DNA from: JBBATK01 sp040398805 | Lineage (GTDB): Bacteria > Bacteroidota > Ignavibacteria > Kapaibacteriales > NICIL-2 | DNA: 64,000 nt | Direction: 5' to 3' | NCBI GenBank assembly: GCA_040398805.1 | Contig: JBBATK010000004.1 | Location: forward strand, 108,547-172,546 | Shown: piece by piece, positions 55,701-64,000 of the stretch | How the letters are laid out: the number at the start of each line of letters is the position of its first letter | How positions within the stretch are numbered: position 1 is the first letter of the stretch | Translations under genes and position numbers: made by a program | The notes under the pieces: generated by a model | Told to the model about the DNA's origin: nothing | The model's database searches: none | Seen by the model: only the letters and a program-made list of their open reading frames with translations

Positions 55701-58700
55701 ACATCGGGGGTTCTAATGTCGCGGGCGGAGCTCAGACCGCCGCCTTCTACCGAAGCGGTCTTCCATCCACAGGACAGGATAACATCCGAAGCAACATCTT
55801 CCAGAATGCAAGAGTCAACGGAAGCGGTACCGGCGCTCACATGAGCGTGCTGTTCGGGTCTACCTCCACAAGCAATGCAGCCGCAGCCGTATCACAACTG
55901 ACGTTGAACAACAACCTGTACTTCCATTCAGGTTCAGGCGGATTCATCGGAGGTTTATGGTTCACACCCGGCACGAGCATCAATGTTTACTCCAGTATGC
56001 AGTCGTGGAGCGGCGCCTCTTCGCAAGATGGAGCCTCAGGATATGCGAATCCTGGTTTCGTATTTCCCACGGGGACAGCTTCGAACCTCAATCTTCACAT
56101 TACGGGCACCACGGCTGCCCGCGGTGGTGGGGTAGCCATTTCCGGAGTGAGTGACGATTTCGACGGCGAAACACGTCCTTCCAGCTTCCCGGATATCGGG
56201 TCGGATCAATGTGCAAGCTGTTCTGCCAATGATATTTTCGCTCCGACGATTGCCTACACGCCGTTATCAAACGGAATCGTGGAGACGAGTCGTTCGGTCA
56301 CCGGCGTGACTGTTTCCGATTACTCTGGCGTGAACACGACGTCGGGCACACGTCCCCGTATCTATTACAAGAAGTCGACGGATCTGAATCAATTCGCAGG
56401 TAACACAAGCACGGACAACGGCTGGAAATGGGTCGAGGCGTCGAATACAACATCACCGTTCTCGTTCACCATCAATTACGGATTGTTGCAAGCTTCGGTA
56501 TCGGTAGGTGATACGCTTCAGTACTTCGTTATCGCTCAGGACATAGCTTCGACCCCGAATGTCGGCGTCAACACATGTGCATTCACATCGTATCCTTCGT
56601 CCGTCAACATTGCCAATTCCTCATTTCCCGCGGGCAACTTCCGCCAGTACTTGATCAGCAGCACACTCAGTGGAGCCATTTCCGTCGGACCCACAGAAAG
56701 CATCACATCACTGACGAACACCGGAGGTCTGTTTGAGCTCATCAATCAACGCGTTATCACGGGCAACATCAATGTCACCATCACGGGTAACCTTACCGCG
56801 GAGACTGGCACAGTCGCTCTGAATCAAACTTCAGAGTACGGAAACGGTGGATTCACCATCACCATCAGGCCTTCGGCGGGAGCCCCGGACACGATCAGTG
56901 GCTCCTTCGCGGGAGGACTCCTACGTTTGAACGGCGCAGACCGTGTGATATTCGACGGACGTCCCGATGCCTCATCGACGTCGAGAGCGCTGACAATCAT
57001 CAATACGGCCACGACTGGTACCATAGCGGCCATACAAGTCTCGAGCTTGGGCTTGGGCGAAGGCGCTGACAGGGATACCATTCGCTTCTGTAATGTTGCG
57101 ACGGGACTGAATACCAACACCGGGGCGCATGGCATCTGGGCCGGTTCGGCGACGATCGGAACCGCTGCAGGCGGAGACAATGACCACTTGGCCATCACGG
57201 ACAATGCCGTGTATCGGAGTTATTACGGTATCAGGGTGGTAGGAAATATCAGCACGACGGACTCCACGCTCATTGCACGGAACGTTATTGGAGCCCAAGA
57301 TGGTAATGTTCAAAGTGGTGACACGTTGAAGTTCCACGGTGTCGCAGTCAGCGGACTGAACGCCCCCACCATAGCTGGAAACACCATCAAGAATATCTCG
57401 CCCGCTACGACGAACGTTTCGGGAATCAATGTGGACAACGTGACGTCTGCAACCATATCGGGTAATCACATCGACGGTGTCAGCGGTGTTGCCACGTCCA
57501 CCTATAATACACGCGGACTGTTCATCTCCACGAATGTCACGAACTCGAGCATAGTTCGGAACAGAATCAATCGTATTTACTTTGGAAACTTCGCTTCGTC
57601 CGGAAACTGGGGAGCATATGGCGTGGAGATCGCGACGGGAAACCAGGCAAGTAACCTTGTCTTCGCCAATAACACCGTCTCGAACGTCGCACACGATTAC
57701 GGTGGCAGCGCCGGATCGTCATTTGCAACGTACGGACTCAGAATCAATGGTTGCGGAGGTGTTCGTATCCTGAACAACACGGTCTATTTGAGGGGCCAAT
57801 ACAGGAATTCCGGTGCGACGACATCTACCGGCTTTTCGCATGGCATGGCATTCATTGGTGCCTGCACGAATAACGATGTTCGGAACAACATCATCAGCAA
57901 TCGAATGACAGGTGTATCGGGCTCGAAGGCGTGGGCAGTGTATGCCACAAGCGGTGCTACTTTCACGAACTTCGATTTCAACGTTCTCGATACCGCGAAC
58001 GGTAATCCCATTCAAGGGCTGGTCGGTAATTACGGTGGATCGGACATCAGTACCCTTTCCTCCTTCCAGACCACATTCGGTGGAAACGCAAATACTGTTG
58101 TGATAGCCCCGCTGTATGCGGATTCGACGGAGACCGCCGATCTGCATCTTGCAGTGGTTCCGACCGCGACACTGCGCGGTACCCCGGGGGTTTCGAGTTT
58201 CGTGGCGAATGACATGGACAATGTTGCACGCGTGCTCTACATCCGTGGCGCGGACGATGTGAAATCGAATATCGTCTTCACTCAGCAGCCATCCAATGCG
58301 ACGCGGTGTCCGGGTGACGAATTGAACCTGGCGGTGTCGGTCGCAACTCCGGTAGCCTTCGATGATAACGTGAGTCGTAATGGCTCCACCCCCACCTATC
58401 AGTGGATCCTTAACGGAACGCCGGTTTCAGGAGCCAACGGCCCGACCTACACAGTAGGTTCGGTCTCAGCATCGAATGCAGGTGTCTATCGGTGTATCAC
58501 GTATGTGTCCACCATGGATTCATCGTTGTCGAACCAGGCCACTGTCACGGTCAACGTCATGACAGAGATTACGTCGCAGCCTTCGGCGGCTACAGTATGT
58601 GCGGGCCAGAATTTCACCTTGAGTGTTGCGGCAAACGGTACAGCATTGTCGTATCAATGGCGTCGTAACGGTTCCAACGTGTCAGGAGCGACGGACAATT

Positions 58701-61700
58701 CGTATACGGTGGCCGGGTCGGCATCCACATTTGGTTCGTACGATGTGGTGATAACCGGAGCTTGCGGTACGGTCACATCCAATAGCGTGACCGTCAGCGA
58801 AATCACAGCCACCTCCATCACCACACAGCCTATCGCGTCGCCTGCCAACGTGTGTCTCGGTGAGTCGTTTACGATGTCGGTATCCGCGAGCGCATCGAAC
58901 ATCGGATATCAGTGGAGAAGGAATGGCGGCACCATTGCAGGTGCGACGAATTCAACGTTCACCGTCACGAATGCTCAGTTGACCGATTTTGCGACGTATA
59001 GTGTCGTGGTATCCGGTAACTGCGGTGTCGTCACATCCAACAATGTCATAGTGTCGCAGATTGCCGCTACGGTTATAACGTCTCAACCCAGCACTACGAC
59101 TCCGCAGATATGCCTGGGATCGCCGTTTACCATATCCATGTCGGCGACTGGCGCGGCTCTCTCCTATCAGTGGCAGCGCAATGGCGTCAACATCGACGGA
59201 GCGACGCAATCCTCTTACTCTGTAACTGCAGCCGCCGCCCAAGATTTTGCCTCATATAGAGCCATCGTTTCAGGAACCTGCGGAAACATCACATCGTCAT
59301 CCGTCACCATAGTCCAGATACCGCCCACCGTCATTTCCGGACAGCCTGCGGCCTCCACCACCTTGTGTGCCGGATCTTTGTACGCACTGACGGTGACGGC
59401 CACAGGTGCTAACCTTAGCTATCAGTGGCAAAAGCAGTCTGGGGCATCGTTCACGAATCTGAGTGGGGCCACAGGTGCTTCTTATACGGTGGGTAGTGTT
59501 GCCACCTCCGACGCGGGAACGTACAGGGTGATTGTCACTGGTGTCTGCGGAACGGTGACTTCTTCGACAGCCGCTCTTTTCGTCAACACGCCTGTTTCCG
59601 TCACCACTCAGCCCTCGTGGAGCTCGGCGAATGCATGTACCGGCGAAACAACCACTCTTAGCATGACCGCATCAGGAACAGTGAGTTCCTATCAGTGGCA
59701 GAAGTTCAACGGTATCTCTTGGCAGGATGTCACCGGTGCCACATCGACCAGCTACACCATTGCCTCGCTGGTGCTCAACGACGCCGGGGCATACCGCATG
59801 CAATTGAACGGTCCGTGCAGTCCCACCACGTTCTCCAATCAAGCCAATCTCTCGGTGCAGCAGAACGTGCAAGTGAATGCGCATCCCGCACCGCAGACAG
59901 CATGTACGGGATCTTCCATAAGCTTCACCGTGACCACCATCGGAACGGTGGTGGGGTATCAGTGGGAGCAGGACCGCCTGGGTAACGGAGGATGGACAGC
60001 CATTGCCGGAGCGACCAACGCCACCTACACGAAGAATGGAGTGTCAAACCTCGATTCGGGTCTCTATCGCGTGAAGGTGACCGGTAACTGTAGTGCCATT
60101 CCTGTCGTCTCGAACAGCGCTGCAGCAACCATCCAAAGCATCTTCAATGTCACGTCGCAGCCCAGCTGGCCATCCACACCGGCGAACGTCGGTGCGGTGG
60201 TGACGTTGACCGTGGGATATACCGGAACGGCCAACTTCCAATGGCAACGCGATCAGCAGCGCAACGGTAGTTGGGTGAATGTTGGTACGTCATCGCCCGT
60301 GTATTCGTACACGGTCACGTCCGTTGCCGATTCCGGCAACTATCGTTGTGTGGTTTCCGGACCGTGCGGTGCGACGACGCAGAATACGAACACGGTGGCC
60401 GTGTTCACGTGTCAGCCTCCCATCATCACGACGCAACCTGCGACACCGCAACCGGTATGCGCCGGCGGCGTGGTCTCCTTGAGCGTCGCGGTGAACAGCA
60501 ACGGTCAGGCCCTGGCGTACCAATGGCAGATCGATGCGGCTCGCAACGGTTCGTTCACGAACATCGCGGGAGCGACGAACTCCACGTACACGAAGAACAA
60601 CGTTCAAGCATCCGACGACGGCATGTACCGTGTCCAGATCACGAGTGCCTGCGCCGTCACACCGGTGCAGAGTTCCGCCGTCTCGTTCGTCGTCCTTTCA
60701 GCGAACCTCGTCATCAACCAGCCGTCATCATCGACGGTATGTGCCGGTTCCAACGTCACGATGAGCGTGACTGCCGGTGGTGCGTCCCCATCATACCAAT
60801 GGTTCTACAACGGTGCGCCGATGAACGTGGGACAGAACCCGACCGCGCAAACGGCGAACCTGCAGTTGACGAACGTCACGCCGGGATCGGCGGGAGCATA
60901 CCGCTGCTTCGTTACAGGACCATGCTCGCCGAATGGCGTGTTCTCGGACATCGCCACCTTGACGGTGAATTCGCCCGTCGTCCAATTGCAACCACAAAAT
61001 CAAACAGGTTGTGCCGGCACACCGGTGACCTTCTCGACGCAGGTATCGGGTACCGGACTTACGTATCAATGGCGTAAGGGTGGAAGTCCGATCACGGGAG
61101 CGACAGCGTCCACGTACACGATAGCGACGCCGGTCGTCGCCGATGCAGGTGTCTACAGTGTCGTCGCGACGAATGCTTGCGGAACAGTTACATCCTCGGA
61201 TGCGACACTCACCATCACCGTCCCGGCAACGTTCGCGACGCAGCCCGCAACGCAGTCCATCTGCCGCGGTGCCACGCTCACGCTGTCCGTGGCTGTGAAT
61301 GCCGATGCAACGACGCCGACCTATCGGTGGAGATTGAACGGAACAAACCTTCCGCTCTCTGCGTATCCGAGCGCAAACACCGCAACGCTGACGATAAGCA
61401 ACATCCTGTCGACCGAGGCGGGCAGTTACACCTGTCAGATCATCACCCCATGTCAACCGTTGGGCACGGTATCCTCCGCTGCTATCGTCACGGTGAATCC
61501 GCCGACGGCGATTTCCCAACAACCCGTCGGAACAACCGTCTGCGAGGGAAGTCCGGTATCGTTCCTTGTCGGAGCTACCGGAACGAACCTCGGCTATCAA
61601 TGGTTGAAGGACGGTTCACCGATTGCAGGAGCCACCAACAGCATCTATCTCATCGCGAACACCGTCGGTTCGGATAACGGCTCGTACACCGTCCGGGTGA

Positions 61701-63937
61701 CGGGAGATTGCGCTCCTTCGTCCATCGCTTCGAACGCCGCAGTTCTTGTCGTGAATACCAATCCGCGCATCACTGCCGCTCCGCTGACCGACCGAGCGGT
61801 CTGTCAGGGAGCAACCGTGAATTTCACGACAGCAGCTTCGGGTACGGGACTGGTCTATCGTTGGCGTTTCAATGGCAGCACCATAACGGGTAATGCTTCC
61901 GCGTCCACGCCGACTCTGGTTCTCACCGGTGTGACCGGTGCGAATGCCGGCTCGTATGACTGTGTCATCACGGGAAGTTGCAGTTCCACGGGTGTGACCT
62001 CGAACGCCGCGAATCTCAGTATCAACACCCCGATCAGCATCACCTCAAGTCCGGTGAGCCAGGTGGTGTGTTCACGTGCGGATGTCACCTTCAGCGTGGC
62101 GAACGTCGGCACGGGTGCTGCGTATCAATGGCGTTACAACGGATTCCCGATCCTCGGGAATGCCTCGGCATTGACGAACACCCTGACGGTGACCGGCGTA
62201 TCGGCGGCAAGTGCCGGCGTTTACGACGTGGTCGTGTCGGGAACGTGTAACATCGCGATCAGCTCTGCAGCGACACTCACGGTGCAGAACGTCCTGAACA
62301 TCACGAACCAGCCGGAGCCGAGCCGCATCTGTGCGGGCTCGAACCTTCAAGCGACGGTAGCGGCGACGGGAACGATCCTGGGCTATCAGTGGCAGAAGGA
62401 CGGCGTGAACATCCCAGGTCAGACGACGGCGACGTTGTCGATCGCGGGAGCGAGCGTCGCGCAATCGGGTAACTACCGTTGCGTGATCTCGGGAAGCGCC
62501 GCGTGCGGAACGGCCGTGCAGGTATCGAACACGGTGGAGATGATCGTCGGAACATCGCCGACCATCACCCGTCAACCGTTGAACGTGGCGGTATCCTTCG
62601 GCTCGACGGTGAGCGCGCAGGTGGACGCAGCGGGCTTGGGATATGGCGTGAACAACACGTTGCAATACGCATGGTTCAAGGGATCGACGCGTTTGGCGGA
62701 CGGCTCGCGATTCAGCGGAACGGGCACGAACGTGCTGACGATCCGCGGCGTGCAACCGTCGGACATCGGCAGCGATTACTATGTGGTGATCAGCGGTGTG
62801 TGCGGCAATACGACATCGAACCAGTTCGCCTTGTTCGTGCCTGCGGTGAACATCACGGGTCAGCCGCAAGGCGCAGACCTGTGTGCGGGCCAGACGACGG
62901 TGTTCAGCGTTGTCGCCGTTCCGAATCCCGCATCCAGTCAGCTATCATATCAATGGTACAAGGGCACGACGAAGTTGAATGACGGACCGAACATCACGGG
63001 TTCCGGTACCTCGAGCATGACGCTTCGTAATGCCGTGGTGACGGATGCAGGGGATTACACGTGCGAGATCACGGTACAGCCGGGCGGATCGCGTGTCACG
63101 ACGTCGATCGCGAAGCTGACGGTGAGCACGCCGGCAAGCATCACGTCCCAGCCGACGAACCAGACGGTATGCGATGGTTCAGCACTGAACCTGAGCGTGA
63201 CGGGTGCGGGCGGCAGCTTGCAGTATCAGTGGAAGAAGAGCGGCACGGACATCTCGGGCGCGACCTCGTCCACGTACACGGTGAACGCAAGCAGTGCGGC
63301 CGACGCAGGCAGCTACACCGTAACGGTACGGAACGGATGCGGCACGGTGACCTCGGAAACGGTGACGGTGACGGTAACGACGAAGCCGACGATCACGACG
63401 CAGCCTGCGTCGACGGTATCGGTGGGATTGAACGGTACGATCACGCTCACGACGTCGGCGACGGGCAGTGGAACATTGAGATATCAATGGAAGCTGAACG
63501 GCAATGCCATCGCGGGAGCGACGAACGCGACGTACACGAAGGGCTCGGCATCGAAGAACGATGAGGGTACGTATGTGTGCGAGGTATCGAACGACTGTGG
63601 AACGGCCACGACGAGCGCGTCGACGGTAAGCGTGTCGACGACGGGTGTGACGGATGCCGAGACGTTCGGGTATGTATTGGGAACGCCGGAACCGAACCCG
63701 ATGGGCGAGGTATCGACGTTGAAGATCCGTGTGCCGGTATCGGGCGCAGTGCGCGTGGACGTGAGCGATGTGTCGGGCCGAGTGGTAGCGACCTTGATCG
63801 ACGGAATGTTGGAAGCGGGCGAGCACGTGGAAGTGCTGAGCGCATCGCGGAACAATCTGGGATCGGGCGTGTATACGGTTCGGATGGTGACATCGGAAGG
63901 CTACGTAAGCACGAAGCGCCTGGTGATCGTGCGCTAA
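52760..63937 (+). CDS. Giant secreted beta-helix/Ig-repeat protein with T9SS sorting domain (giant 2)
   Basis: A 3,725-residue paralogue of giant 1. I chose the ATG at 52760 (MKSILQCAALVFALLCM..., signal peptide ending near SGAQ). Order: N-terminal domain similar to giant 1 (DDGYYTSVPVGFQFNYLG), FnIII-like domain (~250-335), two beta-helix modules starting near residues 347 and 1305 with one 'YTPL' spacer between, about 20 Ig-like domains (from ~1836) and the T9SS sorting domain (from ~3635). Residues from ~3099 are identical to giant 1. Homology upstream is clear but divergent. It is presumably exported and anchored by the type IX system, in the same role as giant 1 with a shorter helix region. 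No catalytic motif is visible. Confidence 0.88.
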   Translation: MKSILQCAALVFALLCMATSSGAQSLSNYVFTSTSSTYTSIIGQGGTTLIFDPGVNSDDDDGYYTSVPVGFQFNYLGSNYSTLACCANGFALLGGTSVSGSSWTPDIAGNSGSNGRPVLAPFWSDMQLISGAGGSSLGYRTDGSAPNRVFTLEWNKAEWTYTSGVLSVSFQIKLYEASGAVEFLYNQEATQTSTQTVGIGITAAGTGSGSYLAVQDNNFNTVSASATGSVTVRPASNTRLSWVPMSTALTAPTAFTATNVASSSMTVSWTNNAASAYAGAVYISTDNTNFTWKGFTAMNGTGTYSLNVTGLSGNTLYYYRIYAVSSGGTSSALTGSQATAAGTLSGVRQIPTSSYPTIKSAIDSLNAYGLAGSITFELLSSYTSTAETYPLTFSAISGASATNVVTFRPASDVSSVLNITGSSSTAIIHFNGARYVRIDGRPGGSGAASMLNIENTLVGTTSTVRFTGDASYDTVRYCTIRGANSTSTTSGTIFFGSPSTSGNSYNSIANCSIREITSGSTPACAVYISGTSTAVSTNNSLLNNNILNFAGTSTVYAIYSSSSYSNNWTMTGNSFYQTASRTFSSTFAFIYMSETPGVSAVGNVIDNNFFGGTSPGCGGSAWTSTHSSTWYGLFLPGPSSVNSSRSVSNNTFTNMNVTTSSTTFYPIYVYNSNLTISGNVVGSSTGTGGIVVTYSGTGQLVTYGIYAYPTSSLGQNVTVTNNVIGGITLQSSSTGGHSFNGVYIASTIGGNSSTVSNNIIGNATVANSVTIPATSTNASVVRGLWIASSSGSFPLTISNNTIANITNNNTFNSSGGSWVSGIFATSGIHYIIDNNIYNLSVAANNASGTNTTMSMVGINEASSTAPSGVNGHIIRGNRIYGLAHTNTTSASNFQVGIAVAGSAASSLVLVEKNYIHSNTFASTSVNAQQGILIFTIPARVVNNNVRLGIDASGSSLSNSHVIYGIAKSGSGATTIAYNSVYIGGSNVAGGAQTAAFYRSGLPSTGQDNIRSNIFQNARVNGSGTGAHMSVLFGSTSTSNAAAAVSQLTLNNNLYFHSGSGGFIGGLWFTPGTSINVYSSMQSWSGASSQDGASGYANPGFVFPTGTASNLNLHITGTTAARGGGVAISGVSDDFDGETRPSSFPDIGSDQCASCSANDIFAPTIAYTPLSNGIVETSRSVTGVTVSDYSGVNTTSGTRPRIYYKKSTDLNQFAGNTSTDNGWKWVEASNTTSPFSFTINYGLLQASVSVGDTLQYFVIAQDIASTPNVGVNTCAFTSYPSSVNIANSSFPAGNFRQYLISSTLSGAISVGPTESITSLTNTGGLFELINQRVITGNINVTITGNLTAETGTVALNQTSEYGNGGFTITIRPSAGAPDTISGSFAGGLLRLNGADRVIFDGRPDASSTSRALTIINTATTGTIAAIQVSSLGLGEGADRDTIRFCNVATGLNTNTGAHGIWAGSATIGTAAGGDNDHLAITDNAVYRSYYGIRVVGNISTTDSTLIARNVIGAQDGNVQSGDTLKFHGVAVSGLNAPTIAGNTIKNISPATTNVSGINVDNVTSATISGNHIDGVSGVATSTYNTRGLFISTNVTNSSIVRNRINRIYFGNFASSGNWGAYGVEIATGNQASNLVFANNTVSNVAHDYGGSAGSSFATYGLRINGCGGVRILNNTVYLRGQYRNSGATTSTGFSHGMAFIGACTNNDVRNNIISNRMTGVSGSKAWAVYATSGATFTNFDFNVLDTANGNPIQGLVGNYGGSDISTLSSFQTTFGGNANTVVIAPLYADSTETADLHLAVVPTATLRGTPGVSSFVANDMDNVARVLYIRGADDVKSNIVFTQQPSNATRCPGDELNLAVSVATPVAFDDNVSRNGSTPTYQWILNGTPVSGANGPTYTVGSVSASNAGVYRCITYVSTMDSSLSNQATVTVNVMTEITSQPSAATVCAGQNFTLSVAANGTALSYQWRRNGSNVSGATDNSYTVAGSASTFGSYDVVITGACGTVTSNSVTVSEITATSITTQPIASPANVCLGESFTMSVSASASNIGYQWRRNGGTIAGATNSTFTVTNAQLTDFATYSVVVSGNCGVVTSNNVIVSQIAATVITSQPSTTTPQICLGSPFTISMSATGAALSYQWQRNGVNIDGATQSSYSVTAAAAQDFASYRAIVSGTCGNITSSSVTIVQIPPTVISGQPAASTTLCAGSLYALTVTATGANLSYQWQKQSGASFTNLSGATGASYTVGSVATSDAGTYRVIVTGVCGTVTSSTAALFVNTPVSVTTQPSWSSANACTGETTTLSMTASGTVSSYQWQKFNGISWQDVTGATSTSYTIASLVLNDAGAYRMQLNGPCSPTTFSNQANLSVQQNVQVNAHPAPQTACTGSSISFTVTTIGTVVGYQWEQDRLGNGGWTAIAGATNATYTKNGVSNLDSGLYRVKVTGNCSAIPVVSNSAAATIQSIFNVTSQPSWPSTPANVGAVVTLTVGYTGTANFQWQRDQQRNGSWVNVGTSSPVYSYTVTSVADSGNYRCVVSGPCGATTQNTNTVAVFTCQPPIITTQPATPQPVCAGGVVSLSVAVNSNGQALAYQWQIDAARNGSFTNIAGATNSTYTKNNVQASDDGMYRVQITSACAVTPVQSSAVSFVVLSANLVINQPSSSTVCAGSNVTMSVTAGGASPSYQWFYNGAPMNVGQNPTAQTANLQLTNVTPGSAGAYRCFVTGPCSPNGVFSDIATLTVNSPVVQLQPQNQTGCAGTPVTFSTQVSGTGLTYQWRKGGSPITGATASTYTIATPVVADAGVYSVVATNACGTVTSSDATLTITVPATFATQPATQSICRGATLTLSVAVNADATTPTYRWRLNGTNLPLSAYPSANTATLTISNILSTEAGSYTCQIITPCQPLGTVSSAAIVTVNPPTAISQQPVGTTVCEGSPVSFLVGATGTNLGYQWLKDGSPIAGATNSIYLIANTVGSDNGSYTVRVTGDCAPSSIASNAAVLVVNTNPRITAAPLTDRAVCQGATVNFTTAASGTGLVYRWRFNGSTITGNASASTPTLVLTGVTGANAGSYDCVITGSCSSTGVTSNAANLSINTPISITSSPVSQVVCSRADVTFSVANVGTGAAYQWRYNGFPILGNASALTNTLTVTGVSAASAGVYDVVVSGTCNIAISSAATLTVQNVLNITNQPEPSRICAGSNLQATVAATGTILGYQWQKDGVNIPGQTTATLSIAGASVAQSGNYRCVISGSAACGTAVQVSNTVEMIVGTSPTITRQPLNVAVSFGSTVSAQVDAAGLGYGVNNTLQYAWFKGSTRLADGSRFSGTGTNVLTIRGVQPSDIGSDYYVVISGVCGNTTSNQFALFVPAVNITGQPQGADLCAGQTTVFSVVAVPNPASSQLSYQWYKGTTKLNDGPNITGSGTSSMTLRNAVVTDAGDYTCEITVQPGGSRVTTSIAKLTVSTPASITSQPTNQTVCDGSALNLSVTGAGGSLQYQWKKSGTDISGATSSTYTVNASSAADAGSYTVTVRNGCGTVTSETVTVTVTTKPTITTQPASTVSVGLNGTITLTTSATGSGTLRYQWKLNGNAIAGATNATYTKGSASKNDEGTYVCEVSNDCGTATTSASTVSVSTTGVTDAETFGYVLGTPEPNPMGEVSTLKIRVPVSGAVRVDVSDVSGRVVATLIDGMLEAGEHVEVLSASRNNLGSGVYTVRMVTSEGYVSTKRLVIVR

Positions 63938-63998
63938 GCGATCGCCCTGATGGCAGGTAGACGACGGGATGTCCGCGCCGCGGACATCCCGTTTTTTT
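62054..63998 (+). repeat. 1,945-bp direct repeat, copy 2 (3' end of giant 2)
   Basis: Identical, as far as compared by eye, to 50339-52283. The copies part after the seventh T of the terminator (eight T in copy 1; seven T then AC here). Confidence 0.93.
63965..63998 (+). terminator. Rho-independent terminator of giant gene 2
   Basis: Same hairpin as after giant 1 (CGGGATGTCCG / CGGACATCCCG, 5-base loop) with seven T residues, at the right edge of the window. Confidence 0.9.
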
Positions 63999-64000
63999 AC

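Overview
The window is chromosomal DNA from a bacterium of the Bacteroidota/Chlorobiota (FCB) group, plausibly a Kapaibacteria- or Ignavibacteria-like lineage. The evidence is: several intergenic sequences of the form TTTG, 18-20 bases, TAnnTTTG, which is the Bacteroidota housekeeping promoter; secreted proteins ending in type IX secretion (T9SS) sorting domains; a PorV/PorQ-type barrel; a DUF2851 protein; and a YbeY with the Bacteroidota-style metal site. Many starts lack a Shine-Dalgarno sequence, and GTG and TTG starts occur. No phage, plasmid, insertion sequence or CRISPR array is visible.

Positions 1-12725 are mainly plus-strand genes: an unrecognised protein translationally coupled to truA, an M48 lipoprotein protease, pyrF, a DUF2851 protein, a tightly packed run (threonine-dehydrogenase-like SDR, O-antigen polymerase/ligase-like membrane protein, folD, RluA-type pseudouridine synthase), adk, a secreted reprolysin-like metalloprotease with a T9SS tail, and a flippase-like membrane protein. 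Positions 12722-22522 are minus-strand: recA-recX, rplS, a PorV-like barrel, a small T9SS-tail protein, a TPR membrane protein, tRNA-Arg(CCT), ybeY, topA (interrupted by a 100-N assembly gap) and fur. Positions 22811-34878 hold a YqeY-like gene coupled to mutS2 (plus), dprA and a class I aminotransferase (minus), ykgJ, a small conserved gene, clpP, a promoter-led trio (57-aa basic protein, zinc-less L31, S18), dnaA with a TTG start, and ftsH convergent to dnaA.

The last 29 kb is dominated by two giant plus-strand genes of 5,623 and 3,725 codons. Both encode a signal peptide, an N-terminal domain, an FnIII-like domain, several right-handed beta-helix modules (four and two), a tandem array of about 19-20 Ig-like domains and a T9SS sorting domain. 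They are old paralogues with clear divergence, yet their last 1,945 bp, including the stop codon and terminator, appear identical. This points to recent gene conversion or recombination and is the most notable feature of the window. Together with the metalloprotease, the small T9SS-tail protein and the PorV-like barrel, the giants suggest substantial investment in cell-surface display; the rest is housekeeping (DNA replication and repair, translation, nucleotide and folate metabolism, proteolysis).
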